Source: Aliiroseovarius sp. Z3 (GTDB taxonomy: Bacteria; Pseudomonadota; Alphaproteobacteria; Rhodobacterales; Rhodobacteraceae). From it: 64,000 nt of DNA. Below the pieces are notes generated by a model, which worked only from the letters and a program-made list of their open reading frames with translations, searched no databases and was not told the origin of the DNA. Shown here piece after piece: positions 17,181 through 26,314 of the stretch (position 1 is its first letter; every line of letters begins with the position of its first letter). Both the position numbers and the translations under genes were made by a program. The stretch covers positions 1 through 64,000 of the forward strand of contig NZ_JAFMZK010000003.1 of NCBI RefSeq assembly GCF_029105185.1. The letters are read 5' to 3'.

Positions 17181-18369
17181 CTATCGCGAACTGATGCCGG
17201 GAGCGGTTTCCAGAAACCACCGACATCAGAAAACCGGAAAAGAACACCTGCGCGCCTATCACACACATCGTTCCGGCCGCTATCATCGCCCGCATCGCGC
17301 TGAGGCCGGCATAGTCCGATGCGATCCAGCCGAACGTAATGGTGCTGATCCAAGCCAATCCGCCTGCAATCAACAGCATGCCCGCCAAGAGCCAGTATTC
17401 AAGCCGCGACGCGTTGAGAAAGGCCAAAGCACGCCTGCTGGGACGCCTGATAAGCTCTTTGTAATTATAAAGCTGAGCAAACATCCCCATGGCTATGGTC
17501 TGCACGGAAATGATCATTGCGGCACTGGCCATAACAGCCCAGTGGCTACCAAAGAATATCCCGCCGATCTGCACGAGCTCATCACCCCCGGCAATCAGCA
17601 AGGCTGCCATCATGACAAACCCCAGCAGGCCCAGCGTGACGCCCGGCACCATGAAAAGCCAGCTTGGACTCAGCAAAAGCATGTAGATAAGGTGCCGCAT
17701 CCCATCGCGCCAAGGGTTCAGATGCGGCGGGCGGCCACGCTCATCGGGGGATAGTGTGACCGGCACTTCCGCGATCTTGAAATCCAGCAAGACCGATTTC
17801 AGAAGCATCTCAGACGCAAACTCCATACCCGTAGACGACAGGTTGAGGCGCTCCAACGCAGGCGCGGTCAGGGCGCGCAAGCCGCAATGGGCATCACCAA
17901 TATCGGTTTTGAAGAGAATCCGCAAAATACCAGACAGCGCCGGATTACCGATGTAACGGTTCTTCCATGGCATTGCGCCGGGCTTTATGCCGCCACGAAA
18001 CCGGTTGCCCATGCACAAATCTGCACCATTCAACAGCTCCCCAATCATCGGAACAGCTTCAACAAAGTCATAGGAACAATCACTATCGCCCATCACCAGG
18101 TATTGCGATTTCGCAGCGCCAAACCCGGCGATCAAGGCCGCGCCGTAGCCACGTTCGGACACATGCACAACCCGCGCGCCTGCGCCCAGTGCGATATCTT
18201 GGCTGCCGTCGTCGCTTCCATTGTCCGCAACAATCACCTCACCGGAGAGGCCGTATTTTTCCCGAACTCCATCCAGAGCCTCTTTCGCTCTAAGAATGCA
18301 CTTTTCCAGGGTGGCTGCCTCATTCAAGCACGGCAGGACAAAAGCGACCGAAATGGTTTGATTTTGCAT
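17173..18369 (-). CDS. Polyprenyl-phosphate sugar synthase-like glycosyltransferase (GtrB/DPM type)
   Basis: The 398-residue protein has an N-terminal GT2 domain (VAFVLPCLNEAATLEKCILR, VIVADNGSDDGSQDI, then the DxD-type MGDSDCSYDF). A C-terminal membrane region of about four helices begins SPSWLFMVPGVTLGLLGFVM. This is the layout of dolichyl/undecaprenyl-phosphate sugar synthases, which make the lipid donor for GT-C enzymes. As first gene of the operon it could supply the donor for the ArnT-like enzyme at the end. Confidence 0.85.
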   Translation of the reverse strand: MQNQTISVAFVLPCLNEAATLEKCILRAKEALDGVREKYGLSGEVIVADNGSDDGSQDIALGAGARVVHVSERGYGAALIAGFGAAKSQYLVMGDSDCSYDFVEAVPMIGELLNGADLCMGNRFRGGIKPGAMPWKNRYIGNPALSGILRILFKTDIGDAHCGLRALTAPALERLNLSSTGMEFASEMLLKSVLLDFKIAEVPVTLSPDERGRPPHLNPWRDGMRHLIYMLLLSPSWLFMVPGVTLGLLGFVMMAALLIAGGDELVQIGGIFFGSHWAVMASAAMIISVQTIAMGMFAQLYNYKELIRRPSRRALAFLNASRLEYWLLAGMLLIAGGLAWISTITFGWIASDYAGLSAMRAMIAAGTMCVIGAQVFFSGFLMSVVSGNRSRHQFAIGE

Positions 18370-18564
18370 GAGCCCCTCACTCGCTAAACGCTAAATCTCG
18401 AAACAATTCGTTTCCGATACTGCGAATTCTTGTGTCGAGATTGGGGCGGGAATGGTACCAATTAAAGGTTTACGGGCTGAGGTTGCACCTTTGTTTCGAG
18501 AACGCGATGTAACTGAGGTCGCGCCGCAATCGACTGTCTGCTTTTTTGTGTGGAGAGAGTCAAA

Positions 18565-18972
18565 TCAGCGTTCAGTTAGGCAAGGTGTTGTTGTCCAGAA
18601 GGTGGGGTTATCGTTGGCGACGCTCCCTCCTGTCAGAAGCATCAGGAATCTTGTAAGCATATCTATGGCTTGCATTGCATCCCAGTGTTCGCGCAACTGC
18701 CCGTTTTCCAAGCGGAACGTGTCCGATATGACAAAGCCCTTCCGTTCGTTCCCCCGGTGTTGCGCTTTCAACGTTGCGTGGCTGTGAAGCACGACAAAGT
18801 CGCCGCTCGCAATGATCCGTTTGACGTCATAACTGTAGCCCGGGAAACGCTTCGTCAGTGTTTTCACATAACCGACCACACCGGAAATCTCTGGCGGGAT
18901 CGCCCTGTTGTGCTGGATGTAGGGACCTTCGCGATAGGTGCGCAGCACGTGATCGAAGTCATGGTCGTTCAT
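18565..18972 (-). CDS. SnoaL-like/NTF2-fold protein, N-terminus possibly truncated
   Basis: The 135-residue product contains LRTYREGPYIQHNRAIPPEI, ...GYSYDVKRIIASGDFVVLHS and LENGQLREHWDAMQAI, the cone-shaped NTF2-like fold of SnoaL proteins, with a C-terminal SVANDNPTFW. Coding-like sequence continues upstream of the ATG (ETRNAAAVVKFFQRL) to a stop about 45 bp further, without a start codon. About ten N-terminal residues therefore seem lost compared with family members. It may still be translated from 18972. It lies next to gene fragments, so damage is plausible. Function unknown. Confidence 0.65.
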   Translation of the reverse strand: MNDHDFDHVLRTYREGPYIQHNRAIPPEISGVVGYVKTLTKRFPGYSYDVKRIIASGDFVVLHSHATLKAQHRGNERKGFVISDTFRLENGQLREHWDAMQAIDMLTRFLMLLTGGSVANDNPTFWTTTPCLTER

Positions 18973-19050
18973 GAGCCGTTGAAAGAATTTGACAACGGCA
19001 GCCGCATTCCGGGTCTCGTCGTCTGACCAGTGGTCCTGTTTCAGTTAGTT

Positions 19051-19236
19051 CTACGTCCCGATCCCGACGTGAAGCGCGAGCGGTTCGCGCCGCGTGTATA
19101 CCCAGTTTTCGCCAATCTGGATGTGTTCGCCGGTCCAACTGCCGGTCAGCCCTCCGAAGTATTCCAGCGCATCGACACGCGAGCTGGCGTCGATTACCAG
19201 TCGTTTCCTGATGGGTTGTGCCAGCAAGTTGAAAAC
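19051..19236 (-). pseudogene. 3' remnant of an unrecognised gene
   Basis: A minus-strand frame without a start reads LLAQPIRKRLVIDASSRVDA, then LEYFGGLTGSWTGEHIQIGE and NWVYTRREPLALHVGIGT before a stop at 19051. The composition is convincingly protein-like but I do not recognise the family. It lies between choV and the SnoaL-like gene. Confidence 0.4.
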
Positions 19237-19254
19237 TCCGGGGTAAGCGCGGCG

Positions 19255-20307
19255 CTAGGCCGCAGCCCCGGATTGCTGGGTTCTCAGCAGGCATGACAGC
19301 GCTGCCTTGATGTCGATCTTGCCGACCGGCCTATTTGCACTGATCACCACGATATCGCTTTGCTCGTCGATCAGCATCGAGATGACGTCTTTCGGGGGCG
19401 TGGTGTCCGGGATGGTGCGGGCGTCGCTGGCAATGGGTTCATCCACAGCCACCATGATCTCCATTGCGCGCAGAACGTTCAGCGGTTTCATGTGGGCCAC
19501 GAATTCCGCCACATAGGGCGTGGCGGGGTTCAGGACGATATCCTGCGGTTCGGCACATTGCACGATCAGCCCGCCTTCCATGATGGCGATGCGCGAGCCG
19601 ATCTTTAGCGCCTCGTCCTGATCGTGGCTGACGAAGATGATGGTGCGTCCGAGTTTCTGTTGGAACTCCAACAACTCGTCCTGCAGCTTGTTACGGATAA
19701 GCGGATCCAGAGCCGAGAAGGGTTCGTCCATCAGAAGTATCGGCGCTTCGGCGGCAAAGGCGCGGGCAAGCCCGACCCGCTGCTGCATCCCGCCGGACAG
19801 TTCCTGAACCTCGCGATCCGCCCAGTCCTGAAGATGAGCCAGTTCAAGCTGTTCGCGTGCCTTGCGGTATCGCACGTCCTTGTCGATGCCCGCCACTTCG
19901 AGCCCATAGGCCACGTTGTCGATCACGGTTCGCCAAGGCAGCAGGCCGAATTGCTGGAAGACCATACCGATCCTGTCGCGTCGGTTAGCGCGCAACTCAC
20001 TCTCGGAGGCCTGCACCACATCGACCAACCCGCTGCCAGTTGCCACCTGCACCTTGCCACAGACCACCGGGTTCAAGCCATTGACGGCGCGCAACAGGGT
20101 TGATTTTCCCGATCCGGACAGGCCCATCAAAACGAGGATTTCACCGTTCTTGATGTCGATTGAACAGTTGTGGACGCCCAGCACCTGGCCGGTCTTCTCC
20201 TGAATCTCCGCCCGTGACATGCCCTGATCCATCATTGGCAGTGCCGTTTCGGGTTTGTTGCCGAAGACAATGTTCACGTTGTCGAATTGCACCATCGTAT
20301 CGGACAT
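19255..20307 (-). CDS. choV: Choline/glycine betaine ABC transporter ATP-binding protein
   Basis: The 350-residue protein opens VQFDNVNIVFGNKPETALPM with QGMSRAEIQEKTGQVLGV, the N-terminal extension typical of ChoV. It has Walker A GLSGSGKST, signature LSGGMQQRV and Walker B ILLMDEPFSALD, then a C-terminal regulatory region. It energises high-affinity choline (or betaine) uptake at the inner membrane. The partner permease gene follows upstream but is internally deleted, and no choX binding-protein gene is present, so the intact ATPase may be orphaned. Confidence 0.88.
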   Translation of the reverse strand: MSDTMVQFDNVNIVFGNKPETALPMMDQGMSRAEIQEKTGQVLGVHNCSIDIKNGEILVLMGLSGSGKSTLLRAVNGLNPVVCGKVQVATGSGLVDVVQASESELRANRRDRIGMVFQQFGLLPWRTVIDNVAYGLEVAGIDKDVRYRKAREQLELAHLQDWADREVQELSGGMQQRVGLARAFAAEAPILLMDEPFSALDPLIRNKLQDELLEFQQKLGRTIIFVSHDQDEALKIGSRIAIMEGGLIVQCAEPQDIVLNPATPYVAEFVAHMKPLNVLRAMEIMVAVDEPIASDARTIPDTTPPKDVISMLIDEQSDIVVISANRPVGKIDIKAALSCLLRTQQSGAAA

Positions 20308-20310
20308 TGC

Positions 20311-20961
20311 TTACGTGCTCCTTCTCTTGAACATCCGGTCGAAGATAATGGCAACCAGAACAATCGCGATGCCGACTTCGAACCCCTTCGCAATGTTGAC
20401 GGAATTCAAGGCCCTGAGCGTTGGCACACCGAGGCCGTCAGCGCCTACGAGCGCGGCGATGACGACCATGGACAGGGACAACATGATGGTCTGTGTCAGC
20501 CCGGCCATGATCTGGGGCAGCGCAGGGATCAGGTAGACGAATGTCGGGATTGTTTGCATCAGGTCAAGGATCGGTTCCATGATCCGGTGCAGCCAGGGCC
20601 GACGTGCCGCCGCGATGCCAAGCGGCACCCCGACGCCCATGCAGACAACCGCCGCCGCAAAGACCAGCGCCAGTGTTTCGGTGGTTTCCACCCAGTAGCC
20701 CTGATTGACGATCAACAACAGGCCCAGGGCGGTGAATACAGTGAAGCCGACCGACCGGCGCACGACCCACGACAAGCTGGTGATAACGGCGATCACGACA
20801 AATGCATGTGGCGCCTGAAGCAGCCACAGCAGGGCGAGGATGATCGCCTCCAACACGGCCGAAAGACCATCGAAGAACCAGAAGAAGTTGTCAGTCAGCC
20901 AATCGACAAAGGCTCTGGCCCAATTGCCGATTGGTATTTTTTGTGACTCCAGCCATTCCAT
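20311..20961 (-). pseudogene. choW: Choline ABC transporter permease with internal in-frame deletion
   Basis: The frame is open for 216 codons from MEWLESQKIPIGNWARAFVD to FDRMFKRRST, with LLLIVNQGYWVETTETLAL, DLMQTIPTFVYLIPAL and LSLSMVVIAALVGADGLG as in ChoW/ProW. In the family, FVYLIP is followed by roughly 60 residues containing the EAA coupling loop before LPxIMAGxTQ. Here FVYLIPALPQIMAGLTQ runs straight on. The lost part includes the loop that contacts the ATPase, so the product is probably non-functional. The 5' end is also fused to a hydrolase fragment. Family comparison is from memory. Confidence 0.7.
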
Positions 20962-21300
20962 GTCAGGCCCTCGGCCAGCCACTCGAGAAGCGCCTGTTCG
21001 GATTTGAATGGCTGAGCTGTGCGAAGTATGCGCGTCCAACCACTGTTCGATGTCGGCAGCGTGGCCTCTCCGCCGCTGCTGCAAATCTGGATCAGCCCGG
21101 TCACGCGATCGCCAGTCTCGGCGGCAACCAGTTGGGCAATCATCCCACCCATCGAAAACCCAAGTAACGCAAAGTGTTCGATTTCGAGGGCATTCACGCA
21201 ACGCAATACGTCGTCGCGCATGTCGAACAGCGTGTAGGGAGGCGTCGATGCAGCGGGGTTTCCGTCGAGCATGTCGACGGCTGCCATGTCAATATCAGGG
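20955..21300 (-). pseudogene. Alpha/beta hydrolase internal fragment
   Basis: The minus-strand frame reads TPPYTLFDMRDDVLRCVNAL, EHFALLGFSMGGMIAQLVAA (nucleophile elbow GFSMGG) and LLEWLAEGLTWNGW. It then passes out of homology where the choW start begins. The N-terminal 50 or so residues and the C-terminal half are missing. Boundaries are approximate. Confidence 0.6.
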
Positions 21301-21317
21301 CCGCAATGAAATGACCT

Positions 21318-21902
21318 TCCAGCATCGCGGTTGTCACGGCGGCGTTCGAGGTGCTGTCCTCGCACGGAATGCAAGGCACCACATTGCAAAGAGTCGCGGA
21401 ACACACGGGCGTGTCCAAGGCCAGCGTGCTTCACTACTTCTCAAACAAGCAGAATCTGATCGAAACCGCACTGCGTCGCGCCAATACAATGTTGCGACTG
21501 GAGGCGGTGGCCTTCCTGAATCTTGCGGAAACTCCATGGGAAAGGTTCTATGCCGTCGTCGAGGCGAACTTCTCGCCGACAACATTTCATGCAGAGGTGG
21601 CGCACGGTTGGATCGCCATGTGCGCCGAGGTGCCCCACAACCCCCAGTTTCAGCGGTTGCAGACGGCGATATACCGGCGTTTGAACACGAACCTCTATTC
21701 GGCCTTGAAAGATACGGGCGCATCCGAAACCGAGGCCAAGTCGGTGGCTCACACGGTCAGCCTTTTGATCGACCGACTGTGGCTGCGATGCGGTCTTCAG
21801 ATTGGCGGGCTAAACCGGGAGGAGGCGATAGTCCAGATTGAAGGTGTCGTGGGACTTCACTTTCCTGATGACACGGACGCAAGTTCGCCAAAGACAAGAT
21901 GA
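21318..21902 (+). pseudogene. BetI/TetR-type regulator, 5'-truncated
   Basis: The frame reads SIAVVTAAFEVLSSHGMQGT, TLQRVAEHTGVSKASVLHYF (TetR helix-turn-helix) and a ligand domain with WIAMCAEVPHNPQFQRLQ and LIDRLWLRCGL, as in BetI, the choline-responsive repressor. A stop at 21312 lies before helix 1 and no ATG exists in the correct place. Translation could start only at GTG 21351, inside helix 1 of the DNA-binding domain. It is therefore likely defective, though a shortened protein cannot be excluded. It is divergent from the damaged choline genes. Confidence 0.6.
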
Positions 21903-22190
21903 GAATGTTGCAACTGCGTATTCTGCTCGAAGGACGTAGGGCGGATTTCCGAATGCTGCGCCGCGGCGTTGGGGGTGATGGCGAATGGCAGGTTTGGGCC
22001 GTTGTCAGAGGGTGGTTTGGCTGGTCTTTGTGATCATCGCTGCGCCACCGCATGACCGCTGAGAACCCAGATGTCTTGATACCACGCGATGCACGAATGG
22101 GTGCTTGGGAGGCGGCGGAGTATGGTTCGATACAGACATCCTATCTTTGCCCGGAACCAGCGATCGGGATGTTTGGCCAGCATAGAATCG

Positions 22191-23027
22191 TTACAAGAGC
22201 GATAGTGAAATGCGCGGATAGGCTCGTTGCGCGACATCAGGCGAAAGCCGGTCCTGCCCACCGTCGATCTGATTGAAAGACTGGAAAACCTCATGCCATT
22301 GCTCGTAGCTGGACGCCAGATTGACCACAGGCCAATCACTGCCAAAAAGAACACGGCAGCAGCCAAATTGCCTGCAAACATGCGCGAGATACGGCTTCAG
22401 GTCGTCAGGCGTCCAATCCTCGCGAGCTTCGGTCACCACACCTGAAAGCTTGCAAAACACGTTCGGAAAGTCTGCAAGCTCTGTCATTTGCGTGGCCCAA
22501 GGCTCGAACGCGTCGTTGCGGATCTCCGGTTTGGCGCAATGGTCGATCACAACTCTTAGGTCGGGATAGCGGGTCAGGAACGTTTTCAGATGGCCCAAAT
22601 GACGCGGCATAACCAGTGCGTCGAACGTCAGGTTGTGGGCGACCATAGCGGTAATCGCGGGACGTAAAGCATCACGCAACATCCATGCATCGTCCGCAAG
22701 ATCTTGGATCATGGGACGCAGCCCGACAAGTCGGGGATGCTGCGCCAGTCTTTCGATGCTGGAGACGGCGGTTTGCGCCTCCAGATCGACCCAGCCAACC
22801 ACACCAATGATCCAGTCAAAACGATCCGTGAGTGATAGTAGATATTCGCTTTCCGCTTCGCTATCGGCGGCCTGGACAACGATCGTCGCGCTGATGCCGC
22901 TGGCTTTCAGCAAAGGCTCCAGATCTTCTGGCAAGAAATCCCGGTATAGCGGGGCAAGGTCTGGGGTCAGCCAGCCATAGTCGCCACGGTCAAGTTTCCA
23001 GAAATGCTGGTGTGTGTCGATCTTCAT
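22191..23027 (-). CDS. Amidohydrolase-2 family L-fuconolactonase
   Basis: The 278-residue TIM-barrel enzyme begins MKIDTHQHFWKLDRGDYGWL, with the metal-binding HxH and the FWxxxxxxYxW pattern of sugar lactonases. HLGHLKTFLTRYPDLRVVIDH and FGSDWPVVNL mark later metal/acid sites. It would hydrolyse L-fucono-lactone to L-fuconate, step two of the pathway encoded here. The start overlaps the aldo/keto reductase stop (ATGA). The last 15 residues (VAQRAYPRISLSLL) look unusual for the family, so the 3' end may be altered. Confidence 0.82.
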   Translation of the reverse strand: MKIDTHQHFWKLDRGDYGWLTPDLAPLYRDFLPEDLEPLLKASGISATIVVQAADSEAESEYLLSLTDRFDWIIGVVGWVDLEAQTAVSSIERLAQHPRLVGLRPMIQDLADDAWMLRDALRPAITAMVAHNLTFDALVMPRHLGHLKTFLTRYPDLRVVIDHCAKPEIRNDAFEPWATQMTELADFPNVFCKLSGVVTEAREDWTPDDLKPYLAHVCRQFGCCRVLFGSDWPVVNLASSYEQWHEVFQSFNQIDGGQDRLSPDVAQRAYPRISLSLL

Positions 23028-24046
23028 GATGTGACCTCGGTGAATGGTAACATCGAAGGGATAGGGGCGGCGGGGTGAAGCAGGTCGTGGTCTTTCAAGT
23101 CCCGCCACAATTCGTCGGGAACGGCACACGTGAGCCAGCCGATCGTGTCCGAAAGCTCCGCGCGGTTGCGCAATCCGGGAATGACAGAGCAAACCAGCTG
23201 GTGGCCCAGTGGAAACTGAAGCGCAGCGGCGGGTAGGGGTACGTCAAAGCTTTTGCAGATGTCGGAAAGCTCTCGAACACGGGTCAGGATGTGATCGGGA
23301 GCTGCGCCATAGTTCCAGGTGTCGCCGCCGACAAGTATACCCGAGTTAAAGGGGCCACCAACGACGATCGAAACGCCGCGGGCTGCGCATTCGGGAAACA
23401 GGTCATCAAGCGGTTCTTGCTCCAGCAGAGTGTAGCGCCCTGCCAGCAAAAAGACGTCCCAATCTCCGATGTTCAGGGCGTCAAGACAGGCTTGGGTTTC
23501 GTTCACACCCAGCCCGATCGCTTTCACACGACCCGAGCGACGCAGCTCATCCAGCGCCCTGTAACCACTTTGTTCCAGATCTTTGAAGTGAAGATGATTG
23601 TCAGGGCCGTGGGTCATTTCCCCAATGTCATGCACATAGAGGATATCCACATGATCAAGACCAAGACGTTGAAGCGAGTCCTCGAATGAGCGGATGATGC
23701 CATCGTAGCTGTAATCATAGACCGGATGAAATGGCAGCGCGTCAGGCCAGCCCATAGCCGCCGGGTCGGAAGCAGCGCCGGGGGCGAGCAGCCTGCCGAC
23801 TTTCGTGGAAATCTGTATGTCTTTCCCGCGAAGCTGATCACCCACCCGGCGCTCGGACAGGCCAAAGCCATAGAAGGGAGCGGTGTCGACATAGCGCATT
23901 CCGCCGGTCAGGGCAGCGGCAAGGGTCTGCGCGGCTTCCGTGTCGTCGACGGCATCGAACAGCCCCCCCAACGGGGCCGCGCCGAACCCAAGCGTGGACA
24001 GGCGGAGGTCGGTGTTGCCCACGGGGCGTGTGCGAAGCTTCAACAT
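23024..24046 (-). CDS. Aldo/keto reductase, probable L-fucose dehydrogenase
   Basis: The 340-residue (beta/alpha)8 protein has RPVGNTDLRLSTLGFGAAPL, MRYVDTAPFYGFGLSERRVG (catalytic Asp and Tyr), ISTKVGRLL (catalytic Lys) and VDILYVHDIG (His). It resembles D-threo-aldose/L-fucose dehydrogenases, which oxidise L-fucose or L-galactose to the lactone with NAD(P)+. It starts at ATG 24046, one base after the IclR stop, and is coupled to the lactonase downstream. Confidence 0.85.
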   Translation of the reverse strand: MLKLRTRPVGNTDLRLSTLGFGAAPLGGLFDAVDDTEAAQTLAAALTGGMRYVDTAPFYGFGLSERRVGDQLRGKDIQISTKVGRLLAPGAASDPAAMGWPDALPFHPVYDYSYDGIIRSFEDSLQRLGLDHVDILYVHDIGEMTHGPDNHLHFKDLEQSGYRALDELRRSGRVKAIGLGVNETQACLDALNIGDWDVFLLAGRYTLLEQEPLDDLFPECAARGVSIVVGGPFNSGILVGGDTWNYGAAPDHILTRVRELSDICKSFDVPLPAAALQFPLGHQLVCSVIPGLRNRAELSDTIGWLTCAVPDELWRDLKDHDLLHPAAPIPSMLPFTEVTS

Positions 24047-24047
24047 G

Positions 24048-24842
24048 TCATGAGCCGTTCTGGAATGGGTTGGTGCCGCCGTATAGCGATGTGAGTTCGT
24101 TGGCCAACGCCTGATAGCTTTCGGCAATTTCGTTCAAAGTCGGGACGACAAGGTCATCGACACGCTCAAGATAGGGGCAACTCAATGCAGCGACGACGTT
24201 GCCCGACGGGCTGAACACCGGGAACGCGATATTGGTGACGCCAACGGCGGTGGCGGATGGCATTTTTTCATATCCCACGTCGCGGATGCGCGCGAGGTGT
24301 GCGTCAAATTCTGCGCGGTCCAGTTCGGGTTCACCGGCGGCGCGCCTGTGCTGTGCAATCAGATCGTCGATCTCTTCCGGGGAACGAAACGCAGCCAGAA
24401 CACGTCCTGTGCCAGTGTTCCACAACCCAACAACTGTCCCCGTCTTCAGCGCAAGCCCCCAGTTGCCAGGTGATTCAGCCGTGGCGACAATCACGATGTC
24501 CCCATTGCTTTCCATACCCATATGACAAGACTGCCAAGCCTTCCGTGTAAGCGCACGCATCCGTGGCAAAGCGGCCTCGATAACGCGACCGATCGGCGGG
24601 TGCCGCTGGCTGATGGAGAACATCTTGAGGCTCAGCGAATAATGATCGCCTGACGTAGACCTGATGACATATCCGCGGCGTACCAGCGTGGACAGCATCC
24701 GGTAAATCTCGTTGGGCGACCGTTCAAGGGACCGCGCCAGCTCACGCTGTGTCATCCCCTCTCCGTGGTTGGCCAGCAACTCAATGATATCCAAGCCTTT
24801 TTCCAGGGCGGGAGCGCGATACTTGTCGCCTGCATCATCCAT
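24048..24842 (-). CDS. IclR-family transcriptional regulator of sugar cluster
   Basis: The 264-residue protein has an N-terminal winged helix (ALEKGLDIIELLANHGEGMT and ELARSLERSPNEIYRMLSTL). A C-terminal IclR effector domain contains VATAESPGNWGLALKTGTVV and TGTGRVLAAF. It heads the minus-strand trio (regulator, dehydrogenase, lactonase) and is divergent from the transporter operon, so it most likely controls both from the shared 134-bp region in response to the sugar or an intermediate. Confidence 0.9.
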   Translation of the reverse strand: MDDAGDKYRAPALEKGLDIIELLANHGEGMTQRELARSLERSPNEIYRMLSTLVRRGYVIRSTSGDHYSLSLKMFSISQRHPPIGRVIEAALPRMRALTRKAWQSCHMGMESNGDIVIVATAESPGNWGLALKTGTVVGLWNTGTGRVLAAFRSPEEIDDLIAQHRRAAGEPELDRAEFDAHLARIRDVGYEKMPSATAVGVTNIAFPVFSPSGNVVAALSCPYLERVDDLVVPTLNEIAESYQALANELTSLYGGTNPFQNGS

Positions 24843-24906
24843 GGGCGTACTTTCTGAAATTCTGGTTCCTTACAGTCTGATCAACTCGGTCATGAAGTCA
24901 AGCTTG

Positions 24907-24924
24907 ATTTATTGATAAATAAAT
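24907..24924. promoter_or_regulatory. Candidate operator in divergent sugar-cluster promoter region
   Basis: ATTTATT and AATAAAT form a perfect 7-bp inverted repeat with a 4-bp spacer between the IclR gene and the transporter operon. It lies inside a possible plus-strand promoter (TTGATT at 24904, then TTTACA 17 bp on). It is the best candidate IclR binding site in this interval. Confidence 0.5.
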
Positions 24925-24976
24925 GTTTTACATACGAATGGATGGCGAACTCAACTTCGCGCCATGGGAGGAAGAA

Positions 24977-26299
24977 ATGAAAAGAATTAACGTTTTAAAG
25001 GGCTTGCTTGCGAGCACAGCGATGATCGCGGTTGCCGAATCGGCGGTCGCGCAGGATTGGGGGAGCTTCGAAGGCGTGACGATTGAGGCGAAACTCATCG
25101 GAGGCGAGCAGTACGAAGGTCTTTATGCGCGCATCGCCGATTGGGAAGCGGCCACCGGTGCCAAGGTCGATATCATTTCAAAGAAGAGCCACTTTGAAAT
25201 CGACAAGGAAATCAAATCGGACATGGCGGCTGGAACCACCTCCTGGTGTGTAGGTTCAAACCACTCGTCATTTGCGCCGCAATATGAAGGTCTCTATGTA
25301 GACTTGAATGAACTGGTTCCCGCCGAGACCATTGCGGAATTTGTAGAGGGTAACATCAATGCCTCGACCGTTGGCGGCGAGCTTTTGATGCTGCCACGTG
25401 CGCAGTTTGACGTTTCGGTTCTGTACTATCTGAAATCGAACTATGAAGATGCCGACAAGGCGGCTGCGTTCAAAGCTGAATATGGCTATGATCTGGCTGT
25501 GCCGGACACGTGGGAGCAGGTCAAGGATCAGGCGATGTTCTTTGCCGATCCGCCTAATTTCTATGGCACGCAATATGCGGGCAAGGACGAAGCCATTGTT
25601 GGCCGCTTCTACGAGATGGTTGTCGCGGAGGGTGGCAACTACCTTGACGAAAACAAGAAGCCGATCTTCAACTCTGACGCCGGTCAACGCGCCCTTCAGT
25701 GGTTCGTGGATCTGTATACCGCCAAGGCCGTCCCCGCTGGCACTACAAGTTATGTCTGGGATGATCTGGGGCAGGGCTTTGCGTCCGGCACTGTGGCATT
25801 AAACCTTGACTGGCCGGGCTGGGCTGGCTTCTTCAACGATCCTGAAAGTTCGAAAGCGGCTGGCAATGTCGGTGTGGCTGTTCAACCGATGGGATCGGTG
25901 ACGCGCACGGGTTGGTCGGGCCACCACGGTTTCTCGGTCACAAGTGACTGCGCCAATAAAGAGGCCGCTGCCTCCCTTGTCATGTTCTTGACCAGCGAAG
26001 AAAGCCAGCTGGCCGAAAGCGCGGGTGGTTCCCTGCCAACGCGGACGGCGGTTTGGGAAGCGAACGTGGCCGCTGCCAAGGCGGGTGATGATGCCTTCCG
26101 CGCTGAAAGTCTGGCGGCTTTTGCAGAAGGGGCCAAATACGCCTTCGCCGTACCGCCGATCCCGGAATGGGGCGAAAGCACCAACCTGGTGTTCCCAGAG
26201 CTTCAGGCCGCAATCGTTGGCGATAAAACCGTCAAGGAAGCATTGGACGATGCCGCCGCAGCGGTTGACGAATTGATGCAAGAGTCCGGCTACTACTAA
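24977..26299 (+). CDS. Sugar ABC transporter substrate-binding protein
   Basis: The 440-residue protein has a signal peptide (MKRINVLKGLLASTAMIAVA, cleavage after AVAQ near residue 25). Its body is of the family-1 extracellular solute-binding type, with DWEAATGAKVDIISKKSHFE, YSxxV-like WSGHHGFSVTSDCANKEAA and a C-terminal helix. It captures the sugar in the periplasm. GGGAGGAAG precedes ATG 24977, which is preferred to an upstream ATG at 24923. It is the first gene of the transport and catabolism operon. Confidence 0.9.
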   Translation: MKRINVLKGLLASTAMIAVAESAVAQDWGSFEGVTIEAKLIGGEQYEGLYARIADWEAATGAKVDIISKKSHFEIDKEIKSDMAAGTTSWCVGSNHSSFAPQYEGLYVDLNELVPAETIAEFVEGNINASTVGGELLMLPRAQFDVSVLYYLKSNYEDADKAAAFKAEYGYDLAVPDTWEQVKDQAMFFADPPNFYGTQYAGKDEAIVGRFYEMVVAEGGNYLDENKKPIFNSDAGQRALQWFVDLYTAKAVPAGTTSYVWDDLGQGFASGTVALNLDWPGWAGFFNDPESSKAAGNVGVAVQPMGSVTRTGWSGHHGFSVTSDCANKEAAASLVMFLTSEESQLAESAGGSLPTRTAVWEANVAAAKAGDDAFRAESLAAFAEGAKYAFAVPPIPEWGESTNLVFPELQAAIVGDKTVKEALDDAAAAVDELMQESGYY

Positions 26300-26314
26300 G
26301 TACGACATCGAACT

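Noticed and set aside
22052-22276. 74-codon plus-strand frame between the BetI-like gene and the lactonase gene
   Set aside because: Overlaps the lactonase 3' end and has no binding site or motif; the interval 21903-22190 looks like intergenic remnant DNA.
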